64,000 nucleotides of DNA from ARS98 sp030744725. GTDB taxonomy: Bacteria; Planctomycetota; Planctomycetia; Pirellulales; Pirellulaceae. Both the position numbers and the translations under genes were made by a program. This document shows positions 42,694-53,787 of the stretch, in pieces; within the stretch, counting starts at the first letter, position 1, and each line of letters begins with the position of its first letter. The notes under the pieces were generated by a model that was not told the origin of the DNA, ran no database searches, and saw only the letters and a program-made list of their open reading frames with translations. The stretch is taken from contig JASLPZ010000001.1 of NCBI GenBank assembly GCA_030744725.1, forward strand, positions 1-64,000, written 5' to 3'.

Positions 42694-44121
42694 ATGCACA
42701 CACAACTCGCCGTTCTGGGGGGAGGGCCTGGCGGTTACGCGGCAGCCTTTCTCGCCGCTGATGAAGGCATGGATGTTACGCTGGTCGAGATGGAGCCCCG
42801 GTTGGGCGGAACGTGCCTGCTGCGCGGCTGCGTTCCATCCAAGGCCCTTCTGCATGTCGCACGGGTGATCAGTGAAGTCGAGGAACTCAGTGCGGACTGG
42901 GGTGTCACCTACAACGCACCTAAGATCGATATCGATAAAGTTCGCGCTCGCAAAGACAAGATCATTTCGACGCTGGCCGGAGGACTCAAGCAACTCGCTA
43001 AACGACGCAAGGTGACCGTCATCAACGCTCGCGGCATCCTCGAAGACGCTAAGACTCTGCTTCTGAAGGGTGATCACAAGTCGATCCCTGAAGGCGGCAA
43101 ACTGACGTTCGACAAGTTGATCTTGGCGACTGGCTCGATGCCTGCGATGCCGGTCACTTTTAACATCGGCTCGCCGCGCGTCCTGAATTCCACGGGCGCA
43201 CTCGAATTGGCCGATCTGCCCGACACCATGCTAGTGATTGGCGGCGGCTACATCGGTTTGGAAATGGGCACGGTCTACGCTCAGCTTGGATCTAAGGTCA
43301 GCGTGGTAGAGCTGACCGACGGCTTACTACCGGGTGCCGATCGCGATCTGGTCAAGCCATTGGAGCGGCGACTCAAAGGGCTGTTTGAAGATCACATTTT
43401 CTTGAACACCAAAGTCGGCTCGATTTGCGACGTCGGCGAAGCGGTCGAGGTCACCTTCGAGGGACCGGGGAAATTCGGTGTCGAGCGATTTGATCGTGTA
43501 TTGGTTTCGGTAGGGCGCCAGCCCAGTTCGCAAGGTCTCGGTTTGGAAAACACCAGAATGCAGGTCGACCAGCATGGCTTCATCCAATGTGACCAACAGC
43601 AGCGAACAGCCGAAGAAAATATTTTTGCGATTGGTGATGTCGCTGGCCAGCCGATGCTGGCGCACAAGGCTACGCACGAGGCCAAAGTCGCGGTGGAGGT
43701 GGCCTTGGGAAAATCGGTTGAATTCGACAAGGTCGCCATTCCCGCCGTCGTCTTCACAGATCCCGAAATCGCTTGGGCTGGCATGACCGAGGAACAGGCC
43801 AAACGCGAAGGACGCGAATACCAGGCAGCCATTTATCCCTGGGCGGCCAGTGGTCGAGCGCAAGCGATCGGCCGAACGGATGGCCTGACCAAATGGCTGA
43901 TTGATCCCAAAACGAGCCGCGTGCTCGGCTGCGGACTGGTGGGGGTGGGAGCTGGTGAGTTGATTGCCGAGGCGGTCCTAGCAATCGAAATGGGATGTGA
44001 AGTCCGAGACCTGACCGAGTCGATCCACCCGCATCCGACGCTCAGTGAAACGCTGATGAATGCCGGCGAGGTCTTTTTTGGCACTGCGACGGAAATCTAT
44101 AAGCCGAAGCGTTCTAAATGA
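42694..44121 (+). CDS. lpdA: Dihydrolipoyl dehydrogenase
   Basis: E3 of 2-oxoacid dehydrogenase complexes, re-oxidising dihydrolipoamide with FAD and NAD+. The 475-residue enzyme has the FAD-binding LAVLGGGPGGYAAAFLAADE, the redox pair C41/C46 in GGTCLLRGCVPSKAL, and the NAD-binding VIGGGYIGLEMGTVYAQLGS. It also has the second FAD motif IFAIGDVAGQPMLAHKATHE and the catalytic His-Glu in IHPHPTLSETL. The ATG at 42694 with GAAGGG upstream fits. The frame is open to 42454, but that part is only repeat D. It probably serves the pyruvate dehydrogenase encoded at 48886-52992. Confidence 0.95.
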   Translation: MHTQLAVLGGGPGGYAAAFLAADEGMDVTLVEMEPRLGGTCLLRGCVPSKALLHVARVISEVEELSADWGVTYNAPKIDIDKVRARKDKIISTLAGGLKQLAKRRKVTVINARGILEDAKTLLLKGDHKSIPEGGKLTFDKLILATGSMPAMPVTFNIGSPRVLNSTGALELADLPDTMLVIGGGYIGLEMGTVYAQLGSKVSVVELTDGLLPGADRDLVKPLERRLKGLFEDHIFLNTKVGSICDVGEAVEVTFEGPGKFGVERFDRVLVSVGRQPSSQGLGLENTRMQVDQHGFIQCDQQQRTAEENIFAIGDVAGQPMLAHKATHEAKVAVEVALGKSVEFDKVAIPAVVFTDPEIAWAGMTEEQAKREGREYQAAIYPWAASGRAQAIGRTDGLTKWLIDPKTSRVLGCGLVGVGAGELIAEAVLAIEMGCEVRDLTESIHPHPTLSETLMNAGEVFFGTATEIYKPKRSK

Positions 44122-44253
44122 GTCGGCAGCGATGTACGCCCAGCAGTGCGGTAAGCTGCCACCAGGGAGCGTGAGCGACACTGTTTCGGCACCGCCTCTG
44201 GCCGCAACAAAAGAAGGTCCTCGAACACCACAAAGTAGCCATCTTGCTCCGTC

Positions 44254-44334
44254 GGGATGAGCCTAATGGGTGAACGGTGGAGCAGCAATTCGACTCCAGT
44301 CGCATCATGACGTCAGGCGAGGAAGGCTCATCCC
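44254..44334. repeat. Inverted repeat pair between lpdA and rlmKL
   Basis: A perfect 11-base inverted repeat, GGGATGAGCCT (44254-44264) and AGGCTCATCCC (44324-44334), encloses 59 bases in the gap between the convergent lpdA and rlmKL genes. It may be a small palindromic element or a bidirectional terminator. Confidence 0.55.
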
Positions 44335-44394
44335 GGCCCCTTGCAAAGTGATTACATTACAGCGAGATGGCTGACTGCATCCTATGATCCAAGC

Positions 44395-46692
44395 TCATTT
44401 TTGCGACACGATTCGCCAGCAGCGATGGATGCGTCGATTTCGAAAGTCCTCGGGGACAGTCTGTTTGCTGATCTCGTGAATCTGCGCCGAAGCGATGCTG
44501 TCCGCGTCCAGTTTGAAACGTCGAAAATTGTTTGAAAAGAAAACGAGCCCTTGCGGGTTCATCTGCCCAAGCACGGCGTTTAGCAGTGCAACATGATCAC
44601 GTTGAAGGTCCCAGTCTTCCTCGGTACGTTTGCTATTGGAGAATGTCGGAGGATCGACGACGGCCAGATCGTAGGTCTCACCGGTTGCCAGTTGTTGCAG
44701 AAACTGCCGAGCGTCGCTGCGAATAAACAGATGCTGACCGCCACGGAATTCATTCAACGACATATTGCGACGGGCCCAGTCGAGATTTGACCGTGAAAGG
44801 TCGACCGTCGTCGTGTGCACCGCGCCGCCGCTGGCGGCGTACACACTGAACGAACCGGTGTAGCCGAACAGGTTGAGGAACCTGGTATCGGTGGCTGCCT
44901 CGCGGACCATCTGCCGGGTCGTGCGATGGTCCAGGAATAAGCCCGTATCAATATAGTCCGAAAGATTCACGATAAACTTCAAGCCGCCCTCCTTCACCGT
45001 GACTTCGTGGTGACGATCGGACACTTGTTCGTGTTGCTTAATCCCGCGCTGGCGTTGGCGACTCTTAAAAAACACGTTACCTCGTTTGACGTCCAACGCG
45101 TCGCTGGCCGTTTGCTGCATGAGATCGAGCCAATCTGCATGTTGCGCGGCATCACGATCGTGCGGTCGTTCATACTCGGTGATGTGTAAATGATCTTCGT
45201 AGCAATCGACGATCAGCGGAATCTCGGGGATGTCGCGTTCGTACAAACGAAAACAAGTGATCCCTTGTCGAGTTGGCCAGCGCCGCAGATGCCGCGCCCG
45301 CTTCTTCAGACGACTACGAAACAGTTCGGCTTGTTCTCTCGCCTTGGCGTTGACTCCGCCGAAGACTGGGATGAGCTCGGGGCGCATCGGCTGCGGTGTT
45401 TGCATTGCGCCGGCCACCTCGACTTGATTGGAACGAGGGGGTCGGGAGTCTCTTTCAGGCGTAGCTCGTTTCAAAGTAGAAAGAATGTCATCCGAAAGAG
45501 ACTCCCGACCCCTTTCAGCAATCTCAGTGACAGGGGCATCGGGATCGGTCACTCGTGCCCGCCCTGGCCGTGGTCCGTGAAACTGAAAGTAGGTGCACTG
45601 GATCCGCCCGTTGTACAGCTTACGTCGCCGGTCTGCCGAGCGACCAATTAGTGATTCGAACCTCGGATACGCCGTCAAGATGTAATGCGACCACGTCGGT
45701 AACTTCCGCAAGACTAACGGAATCGACTCGTACAACGACTCCCATTGCTCATGATCGCCAAGGCGTTCGCCGTACGGAGGATTCGTAATCACGCAGCCGT
45801 ATGATCGTTTGCTAGTCAGGCGATCAAACGGGCGCACTTGAAAATGCGTTTGATCGGCAACACCGGCTTGTTCAGCATTAAAGCGTGCGATTTCCAAAAC
45901 CTCTGGATCGATGTCGGTGCCCATCAGGCGTTCGGGAAGGTCCGGCAGCGCGATGTCGCGTGCTTCGGTTCGGGCATCTCTCCAAATCTGGGGATCAATG
46001 TCAGGCCACTCTTCCGCCGCAAAACTGCGGTTCAAGCCTGGTGCGATGTTACGACCGATCATGGCCGCTTCGATGGGGATCGTGCCACTTCCGCAGAACG
46101 GATCGATCAGCGTGCGTTCGGGGCGCCAAAAGCTCAGTTGAATCAGCGCTGCCGCCATGGTCTCTTTCAACGGCGCCGTCGCAGCGAATTGGCGGTACCC
46201 TCGCTTGTGGAGGCTGGGGCCCGTCGTGTCGATTGTCAGCGTCGCGACATTTTCGAGCAAGGCGATTTCAATCTTGTACATCGGCCCGGATTCAGGCAGT
46301 TCTGACGTACGATGAGCGGCCAGCAGGCTTTCGGCCACAGCTTTTTTCACGGCACGTTGGCACGCCGGGACACTGGACAACTGAGAACGCACGGACCGTC
46401 CGATGACGGGAAACGACGCCTCCGTACCGATCCATCTGTCCCAGGCAATCGCTTTGGTCGTATCGAAGAGCGCGTCGAAATCCTCGGCTGGAAAGGACGC
46501 CATCCGCACCAACACCCGATCTGCCGTACGGAGCCACAAATTCGTGCGGCAGATCGCGGCGTCATCCGCCGAAAAGAGAATGCGACCAGGACCGACAATG
46601 GTCCCCTCATAGCCAAGTGCTTTAAGCTCTCGGCGGACAACGGCTTCCAACCCAAACGCGGTCGTTGCGATCAAATCCAGAGGAGCATTCAT
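44395..46692 (-). CDS. rlmKL: Bifunctional 23S rRNA methyltransferase RlmKL-like
   Basis: RlmL/RlmK methylate 23S rRNA at m2G2445 and m7G2069 in E. coli, where the two are also fused. The N-terminal region (MNAPLDLIATTAFGLEAVVRREL, THUMP domain) leads to the RlmL catalytic motif VITNPPYGERLGD. The C-terminal Rossmann domain has LNLFGYTGSFSVYAASGGA and VVDPPTFSNSKR, as in RlmK. The protein is about 765 residues, longer than the E. coli enzyme (~700). Between the two halves is a Arg/Ser-rich linker (about residues 393-419) coded by a palindromic repeat. An upstream ATG at 46824 adds 44 unlikely residues. Confidence 0.92.
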   Translation of the reverse strand: MNAPLDLIATTAFGLEAVVRRELKALGYEGTIVGPGRILFSADDAAICRTNLWLRTADRVLVRMASFPAEDFDALFDTTKAIAWDRWIGTEASFPVIGRSVRSQLSSVPACQRAVKKAVAESLLAAHRTSELPESGPMYKIEIALLENVATLTIDTTGPSLHKRGYRQFAATAPLKETMAAALIQLSFWRPERTLIDPFCGSGTIPIEAAMIGRNIAPGLNRSFAAEEWPDIDPQIWRDARTEARDIALPDLPERLMGTDIDPEVLEIARFNAEQAGVADQTHFQVRPFDRLTSKRSYGCVITNPPYGERLGDHEQWESLYESIPLVLRKLPTWSHYILTAYPRFESLIGRSADRRRKLYNGRIQCTYFQFHGPRPGRARVTDPDAPVTEIAERGRESLSDDILSTLKRATPERDSRPPRSNQVEVAGAMQTPQPMRPELIPVFGGVNAKAREQAELFRSRLKKRARHLRRWPTRQGITCFRLYERDIPEIPLIVDCYEDHLHITEYERPHDRDAAQHADWLDLMQQTASDALDVKRGNVFFKSRQRQRGIKQHEQVSDRHHEVTVKEGGLKFIVNLSDYIDTGLFLDHRTTRQMVREAATDTRFLNLFGYTGSFSVYAASGGAVHTTTVDLSRSNLDWARRNMSLNEFRGGQHLFIRSDARQFLQQLATGETYDLAVVDPPTFSNSKRTEEDWDLQRDHVALLNAVLGQMNPQGLVFFSNNFRRFKLDADSIASAQIHEISKQTVPEDFRNRRIHRCWRIVSQK
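45437..45512. repeat. Repeat family C, palindromic element C2 inside rlmKL
   Basis: Perfect 19-base inverted repeats 45437-45455 (GGGGTCGGGAGTCTCTTTC) and 45494-45512 surround a 38-base loop. The arms match those of C1 at 22992-23066 except for one base. The element is wholly inside the rlmKL reading frame and is translated as RGRESLSDD...ERDSRPP. Confidence 0.95.
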
Positions 46693-46845
46693 GCGCGTTT
46701 GTGCTGAGCGGACTTCGGGGCGTGGAGTGAGTTCATGTTCCCAGCGCGGGACCAGATCGACAACCGTGCAGCATGCCGCTTTCGACAAGTTTGACGATTC
46801 TCGAGAATCTGAGCCGTGCCCCATAAAAACTAGCGAGATACAGCG

Positions 46846-48399
46846 CTAGGCCGTCAGAAGCGACCCTTTGCAGAGGCTAGTCAAGGTGTTGGCGATCATG
46901 CCATCCAGGTGAGCCTGGTCGACGCGTTGAAACTTCTGACCGTTCTGAGGCATCGTCAATTCACCCTTGGCAATGGCCGTCTGAATCTTGTCAAACAGCA
47001 GAGCGCGGTCGTGCTGCGAATCGAGCAGAGCGACAAGATAACAGCAGAATTCGTCGAGATTACAATTCTCGTGGCGCTGATTGGTGACCGAAATGCCAGA
47101 CGAGGCTTGCAATCGGGCCAAGGGCGTTGCCAATGGACGCTTACTGACCAGATTGGCGACCGTGGGTGGGTGTACATAATAATCGAGAAGTCCGGCTGCG
47201 AAGACGCCCATCAATGTCCGAGCGGTATCATCAACGTTCAGATGATCCCAAGACTCGCCACCGTGACCGACGGTGGCAAGCCGTTGGATACTTGCCGTAT
47301 GTAGTTCGTCCATGGTGATCGGTCGTGGCCAGCGATTGCTCAGGTGCTCTAACGCCGCCATAGCCAAGGGGGAACCGGTCGAAATCTCACCTCGACGCAT
47401 ATGTAAAGTGAGCGGCTCGTTCGAGTCAAAGCTGGGTTTGACCGGCGTGGGGCAGCTGGTCAACGAGAGTTGGAATTTCCGGAGATCTTCTGGCCCTAAA
47501 TTCCGCGTCACGGCTACACTCTGGTGGCAAAGCAGCGTTGTGCGAAACTTCCTGTTGCGGAGAAAGTCCATGTACTGCTGCTGCTGGACCAGTGGAATAC
47601 CAGCCAGAGCATCTCTTGCCTGGGCGGACAGGTGCATCGACAACATGGTTGTCAAATCAGTGTCGGCGAGGAATTGCAGGCCGCCGGCCTCGGCACGCTC
47701 GACGAATTCGTAGAAGTAGATCGGGTGGTTATGATCTTCCAAGTGGTCGTGATAGAAATACTGATCATCCGCGGTGGAAATGAAATCCAATTCTTCCCGC
47801 AGCACCTGGCCGTACGCTGTATCAGTGGAACAATTTTCTGTCATGAAACGGAGCATGGAGCGAGCTTGTGAGATCCGCTCTTCGGGCCGTTCAAGCTTAG
47901 AAACATGATAGAGCATCATATCGCGGATCGTGCCGCGAAAATTCCAGCCCGGCAATACATTATGCGAGACTAATGCCACACCATTGCAAGACAGGTTGTC
48001 TTTGCAGATCGCCATGATCTTTTCCTGGACATTCTCCGGCACCCAGGAATAGACGCCATGGCACAAGATGTAGTCGAATTGTCCCCAGGAGGCGTCGATA
48101 TCCAAGAGGTCAGCTTGACGCAGTTCGATATTGTCTAAGCCGAGAGTCGTGATGATCGACTGACCCTGGTTAACTTGTCGCTCTGATAGATCAACTCCGA
48201 CAAATTCGCTTTGTGGCAGCTCCATCGCTTTGGGATTCAGATTCGAAGCGGCGGCGCATCCCAATTCCAGGACCCGACAATCAGGGATCGGTTGCGGGTG
48301 CATACCAAACAGGGTGGCGACCGCTTCCAGCTTTCGTACGTGGGCCGCTGGATGTGATTGCACCGCATAAGGAACCTGGTCGTATGAGTTTGGGCTCAT
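46846..48399 (-). CDS. SAM-dependent methyltransferase with regulatory domain
   Basis: A 517-residue protein. The N-terminal half is a class I methyltransferase with motif I VLELGCAAASNLNP, an acidic residue in FVGVDLS and motif IV FDYILCHGVYSWVP. It is followed by a domain resembling the methyltransferase regulatory domain (MethyTransf_Reg) with SHNVLPGWNFRGTIRDMMLYH. The C-terminal third with LEHLSNRWPRPITMDEL is helical and unassigned. The ATG at 48399 (MSPNSYDQVPYAVQSHP) is preferred over the TTG at 48549. The substrate is not known. It is 150 bases upstream of rlmKL on the same strand. Confidence 0.82.
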   Translation of the reverse strand: MSPNSYDQVPYAVQSHPAAHVRKLEAVATLFGMHPQPIPDCRVLELGCAAASNLNPKAMELPQSEFVGVDLSERQVNQGQSIITTLGLDNIELRQADLLDIDASWGQFDYILCHGVYSWVPENVQEKIMAICKDNLSCNGVALVSHNVLPGWNFRGTIRDMMLYHVSKLERPEERISQARSMLRFMTENCSTDTAYGQVLREELDFISTADDQYFYHDHLEDHNHPIYFYEFVERAEAGGLQFLADTDLTTMLSMHLSAQARDALAGIPLVQQQQYMDFLRNRKFRTTLLCHQSVAVTRNLGPEDLRKFQLSLTSCPTPVKPSFDSNEPLTLHMRRGEISTGSPLAMAALEHLSNRWPRPITMDELHTASIQRLATVGHGGESWDHLNVDDTARTLMGVFAAGLLDYYVHPPTVANLVSKRPLATPLARLQASSGISVTNQRHENCNLDEFCCYLVALLDSQHDRALLFDKIQTAIAKGELTMPQNGQKFQRVDQAHLDGMIANTLTSLCKGSLLTA

Positions 48400-48885
48400 G
48401 GAGTCGTCCGCCTGGTTTAGGAAACGGAAAAGGATCAACAGGAGTTCATCGCCCGAAATCTGCCCGGATGGCGGATGCGTGGCCTGATTGATTCTTCGAC
48501 AGCAGTGGGTTTCCCCATTCGGTCCAATATGTATGGCAAATGCGGTCAAGTCGATCGATCGAAATGCGCGGCGACAAAACCGGCATATTCCTCATATTCT
48601 TCAATTCAGGTATAGGCCAGCATCTCCTAGAGGGGTCACCATTAGAATCTGAGCCCCTTTGACCGGAAGCTGATAATCGTGACAATGGGAGCACGTTTTT
48701 GAAAGATGATTTGTGCGACGATCCCTGCGTCTATTCTGTACGCTCGAAGATCCGTCCTCGCGCGAACGCAGGCTCAATCGAACCGCGTCGTCTCCTGCAG
48801 GCCGACTGACTCCTGTTATTTGACGGGTTGCAAATGACAGGCCGGCGATCACCAGCTGTTTCTGACGCTCGCAAGAGGTTTGTCT
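48400..48885. other. Divergent intergenic region before aceE
   Basis: About 485 bases between the methyltransferase and aceE, transcribed in opposite directions. Promoters for both should be here. A TTGACG at 48819-48824 could be a -35 for aceE, but no good -10 follows. No gene or repeat family was recognised. Confidence 0.4.
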
Positions 48886-51606
<2,721 letters not shown>

Positions 51607-51616
51607 CGTCACCATT

Positions 51617-51637
51617 TCCGACCATAAGGAGACTAAC
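51617..51637 (+). promoter_or_regulatory. aceF ribosome-binding region with repeated leader sequence
   Basis: The stretch beginning CCGACCATAAGGAGACTAAC contains the AAGGAG that precedes the aceF GTG start by nine bases. The same 21 bases occur at 61192-61212 before the CRTAC1 gene. Confidence 0.7.
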
Positions 51638-51639
51638 TT

Positions 51640-52992
51640 GTGACGATTGAAGTTAAGCTTCCGGAACTTGGTGACGGAATCGAATCCGGCGACGTGCTCG
51701 AAGTGCTCGTCCAAGAAGGCGATACGATCGACAAGGAACAAGGCATTGTCGAACTGGAAACCGACAAGGCCACTGTGGAGGTCCCCTGTTCGCATTCGGG
51801 CCGCATCGTGAAAGTCCACGTGCAGATCGGTGATACCGTGCCGATCGGTGGCGCGCTGATCACGATTGAAGCTGCGACGCCGGCCGATCCGATAACTCAG
51901 CCTGAAGTACCGCCGCCGGTCGTCGCCGAACCGCAACAACCCGTTGCCCAAGTTGAACCATTGTTGCCCGTCGAGCCGGCGACAGCCGCACCTGGCCCAT
52001 CGACAGCAGCCAGGCGAGAGGTCGAACAACCAGCAGGCACAGCGCCCGCCGTCACGACGAAGGCACGCAGCAGCTCGGGCACTGGATCCGGAGCCACTGT
52101 CGCGGCCGGCCCGGCAATCCGACGGTTCGCTCGCGAGGTTGGAGTCGACCTGGCGAGCGTCGCAGGCACGGGCGAAAGCGGTCGCATCACACGTGAGGAT
52201 GTCCTGGCCATCGTGTTGCAGACATCGGAAGCTGCTCGTTCCGGCAAGACGTCATCGGTTTCCGATCCCAACAAATCGGCCGACCAGTGGGGCATTGTGC
52301 GAATTGAAAAGATGGCGAAGATCCGTCGCACGATCGCCGATCGTATGCAAGAGTCGTGGACCACGGCGCCACGCGTGACGAACTTCGACGATGCCGACGT
52401 TACCGAGTTGGAACGTATACGGAAGGCGAACAAGGCGGATTACGCGGAAGAGGGCATCAAGCTAACCGCCATGCCGTTTCTCATCAAAGCCTGCGCGATG
52501 GCTCTGCGTGACCATCCAGAGATGAACGCTTCCGTCGACATGGAAAACGGCCAGATCATCTACAAAGAGTATTACAACATTGGTATTGCAGTCGACACGG
52601 ACCGTGGTTTGGTCGTGCCTCCGCTGCGCGACGCCGACAGGCTCACGATTCCATCTGTCGCTCGAGCACTTGGGAAGCTAGCAGAAAAGGTTCGCTCCGG
52701 TGATTTCGGGATCAACGACCTGCGCGGTGGGACGTTCACGATTAGCAATTTGGGTGCCATCGGTGGAACGTATTCGACACCCATCATTAACATCCCCGAA
52801 GTTGCGATCCTGTTGGTCGGACGTTCGCGGAAAATGCCAGTCGTCATCAACGACGAAATCCAGGTGCGATTGATGATGCCGCTCAGCCTGTCCTACGATC
52901 ATCGCCTGGTTGATGGAGCCACTGCGGCGAGGTTTCTGAACACGGTAATCAGTTATCTCGAAGCTCCCGGTCGGCTGTTGTTGGCGTTGTAA
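51640..52992 (+). CDS. aceF: Dihydrolipoyllysine acetyltransferase (PDH E2)
   Basis: E2 forms the core of the pyruvate dehydrogenase complex and transfers acetyl groups to CoA. The 450-residue protein has one lipoyl domain (about 1-78) with the modified Lys in ELETDKATVEVP. A long Pro/Ala-rich linker follows (about 85-150), then a peripheral-subunit-binding domain with IRRFAREVGVDLASVAGTGESGRI. The acyltransferase domain has the active-site YDHRLVDGATAARFL near the end. GTG at 51640 is fixed by AAGGAG nine bases before it. It is co-directional with aceE. Confidence 0.95.
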   Translation: MTIEVKLPELGDGIESGDVLEVLVQEGDTIDKEQGIVELETDKATVEVPCSHSGRIVKVHVQIGDTVPIGGALITIEAATPADPITQPEVPPPVVAEPQQPVAQVEPLLPVEPATAAPGPSTAARREVEQPAGTAPAVTTKARSSSGTGSGATVAAGPAIRRFAREVGVDLASVAGTGESGRITREDVLAIVLQTSEAARSGKTSSVSDPNKSADQWGIVRIEKMAKIRRTIADRMQESWTTAPRVTNFDDADVTELERIRKANKADYAEEGIKLTAMPFLIKACAMALRDHPEMNASVDMENGQIIYKEYYNIGIAVDTDRGLVVPPLRDADRLTIPSVARALGKLAEKVRSGDFGINDLRGGTFTISNLGAIGGTYSTPIINIPEVAILLVGRSRKMPVVINDEIQVRLMMPLSLSYDHRLVDGATAARFLNTVISYLEAPGRLLLAL

Positions 52993-53057
52993 CTGCGTTT
53001 GGGAAAAGACGAGTCCGTTGAAATCGCTCGCATTCATACGCAACTTGTGAAACCACG

Positions 53058-53726
53058 ATGCCACCAACCGCCAACGAGATCGACGCTGGGCAAGCCATCT
53101 ATACCAAGGCGACACTCCGGATCTACGACTTTCTGGTCTTGGGCATTTCGAACCGCTGGATCTGGCGATGCCCAACGTCACGGCTGCTGCGGATGTACAA
53201 CGATGACATTTCGGCGAATCATCTCGACGTCGGAGTGGGTACAGGGTATCTGCTGGACCACTGTCGGTTTCCGGCCGAACGTCCACGGATTGGATTGCTG
53301 GATTTGAACGCAACCTGTTTGCAGACGGCCGCGCAGCGGATCGCGAGATATCAACCAATGCAATTCCAAGCCAACGTGCTGATGCCGATCGAGATCGACG
53401 AGGCACCGTTCGATTCGGTCGGTTTGAATTACGTCTTGCATTGCCTGCCGGGCTCTATGTTGGACAAGGCGGTCGTCTTCCAGAATCTGACGCGTCTGAT
53501 TCGTCCAGGCGGCATCCTGTTTGGCTCGACGCTCCTAGGCGGTGGGATTCAGCGTGGCTGGGCCTCGCGGGGGCTGATGGCTTACTACAATCGCCAGCGG
53601 ATCTTTTGCAATCGCGATGACCACCTGGACCAACTGGGCTCCGCGTTGGGTGAGCATTTTGAATCACATGTTCTCGAGGTCGTCGGAAGTGCGGCCTTGT
53701 TCGCGGGCCGAATCGCGTCACAATGA
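53058..53726 (+). CDS. Class I SAM-dependent methyltransferase
   Basis: A 222-residue single-domain enzyme with motif I HLDVGVGTGYLLDHC, an acidic post-I residue in GLLDLNATCL, and a motif like LTRLIRPGGILFGSTLLGG. The N-terminal segment IYTKATLRIYDFLVLGISNRWIW resembles the substrate-entry helices of small UbiE-like methyltransferases. The substrate is unknown. It lies 65 bases after aceF and 61 bases before the large ASPIC protein, so it may be in either transcription unit. Confidence 0.8.
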   Translation: MPPTANEIDAGQAIYTKATLRIYDFLVLGISNRWIWRCPTSRLLRMYNDDISANHLDVGVGTGYLLDHCRFPAERPRIGLLDLNATCLQTAAQRIARYQPMQFQANVLMPIEIDEAPFDSVGLNYVLHCLPGSMLDKAVVFQNLTRLIRPGGILFGSTLLGGGIQRGWASRGLMAYYNRQRIFCNRDDHLDQLGSALGEHFESHVLEVVGSAALFAGRIASQ

Positions 53727-53787
53727 TCTATCTGTTTTTTTGACGGTCCTCTTGAACCAAGACAAGTAGCCCGGCGTACGAAAGCAC

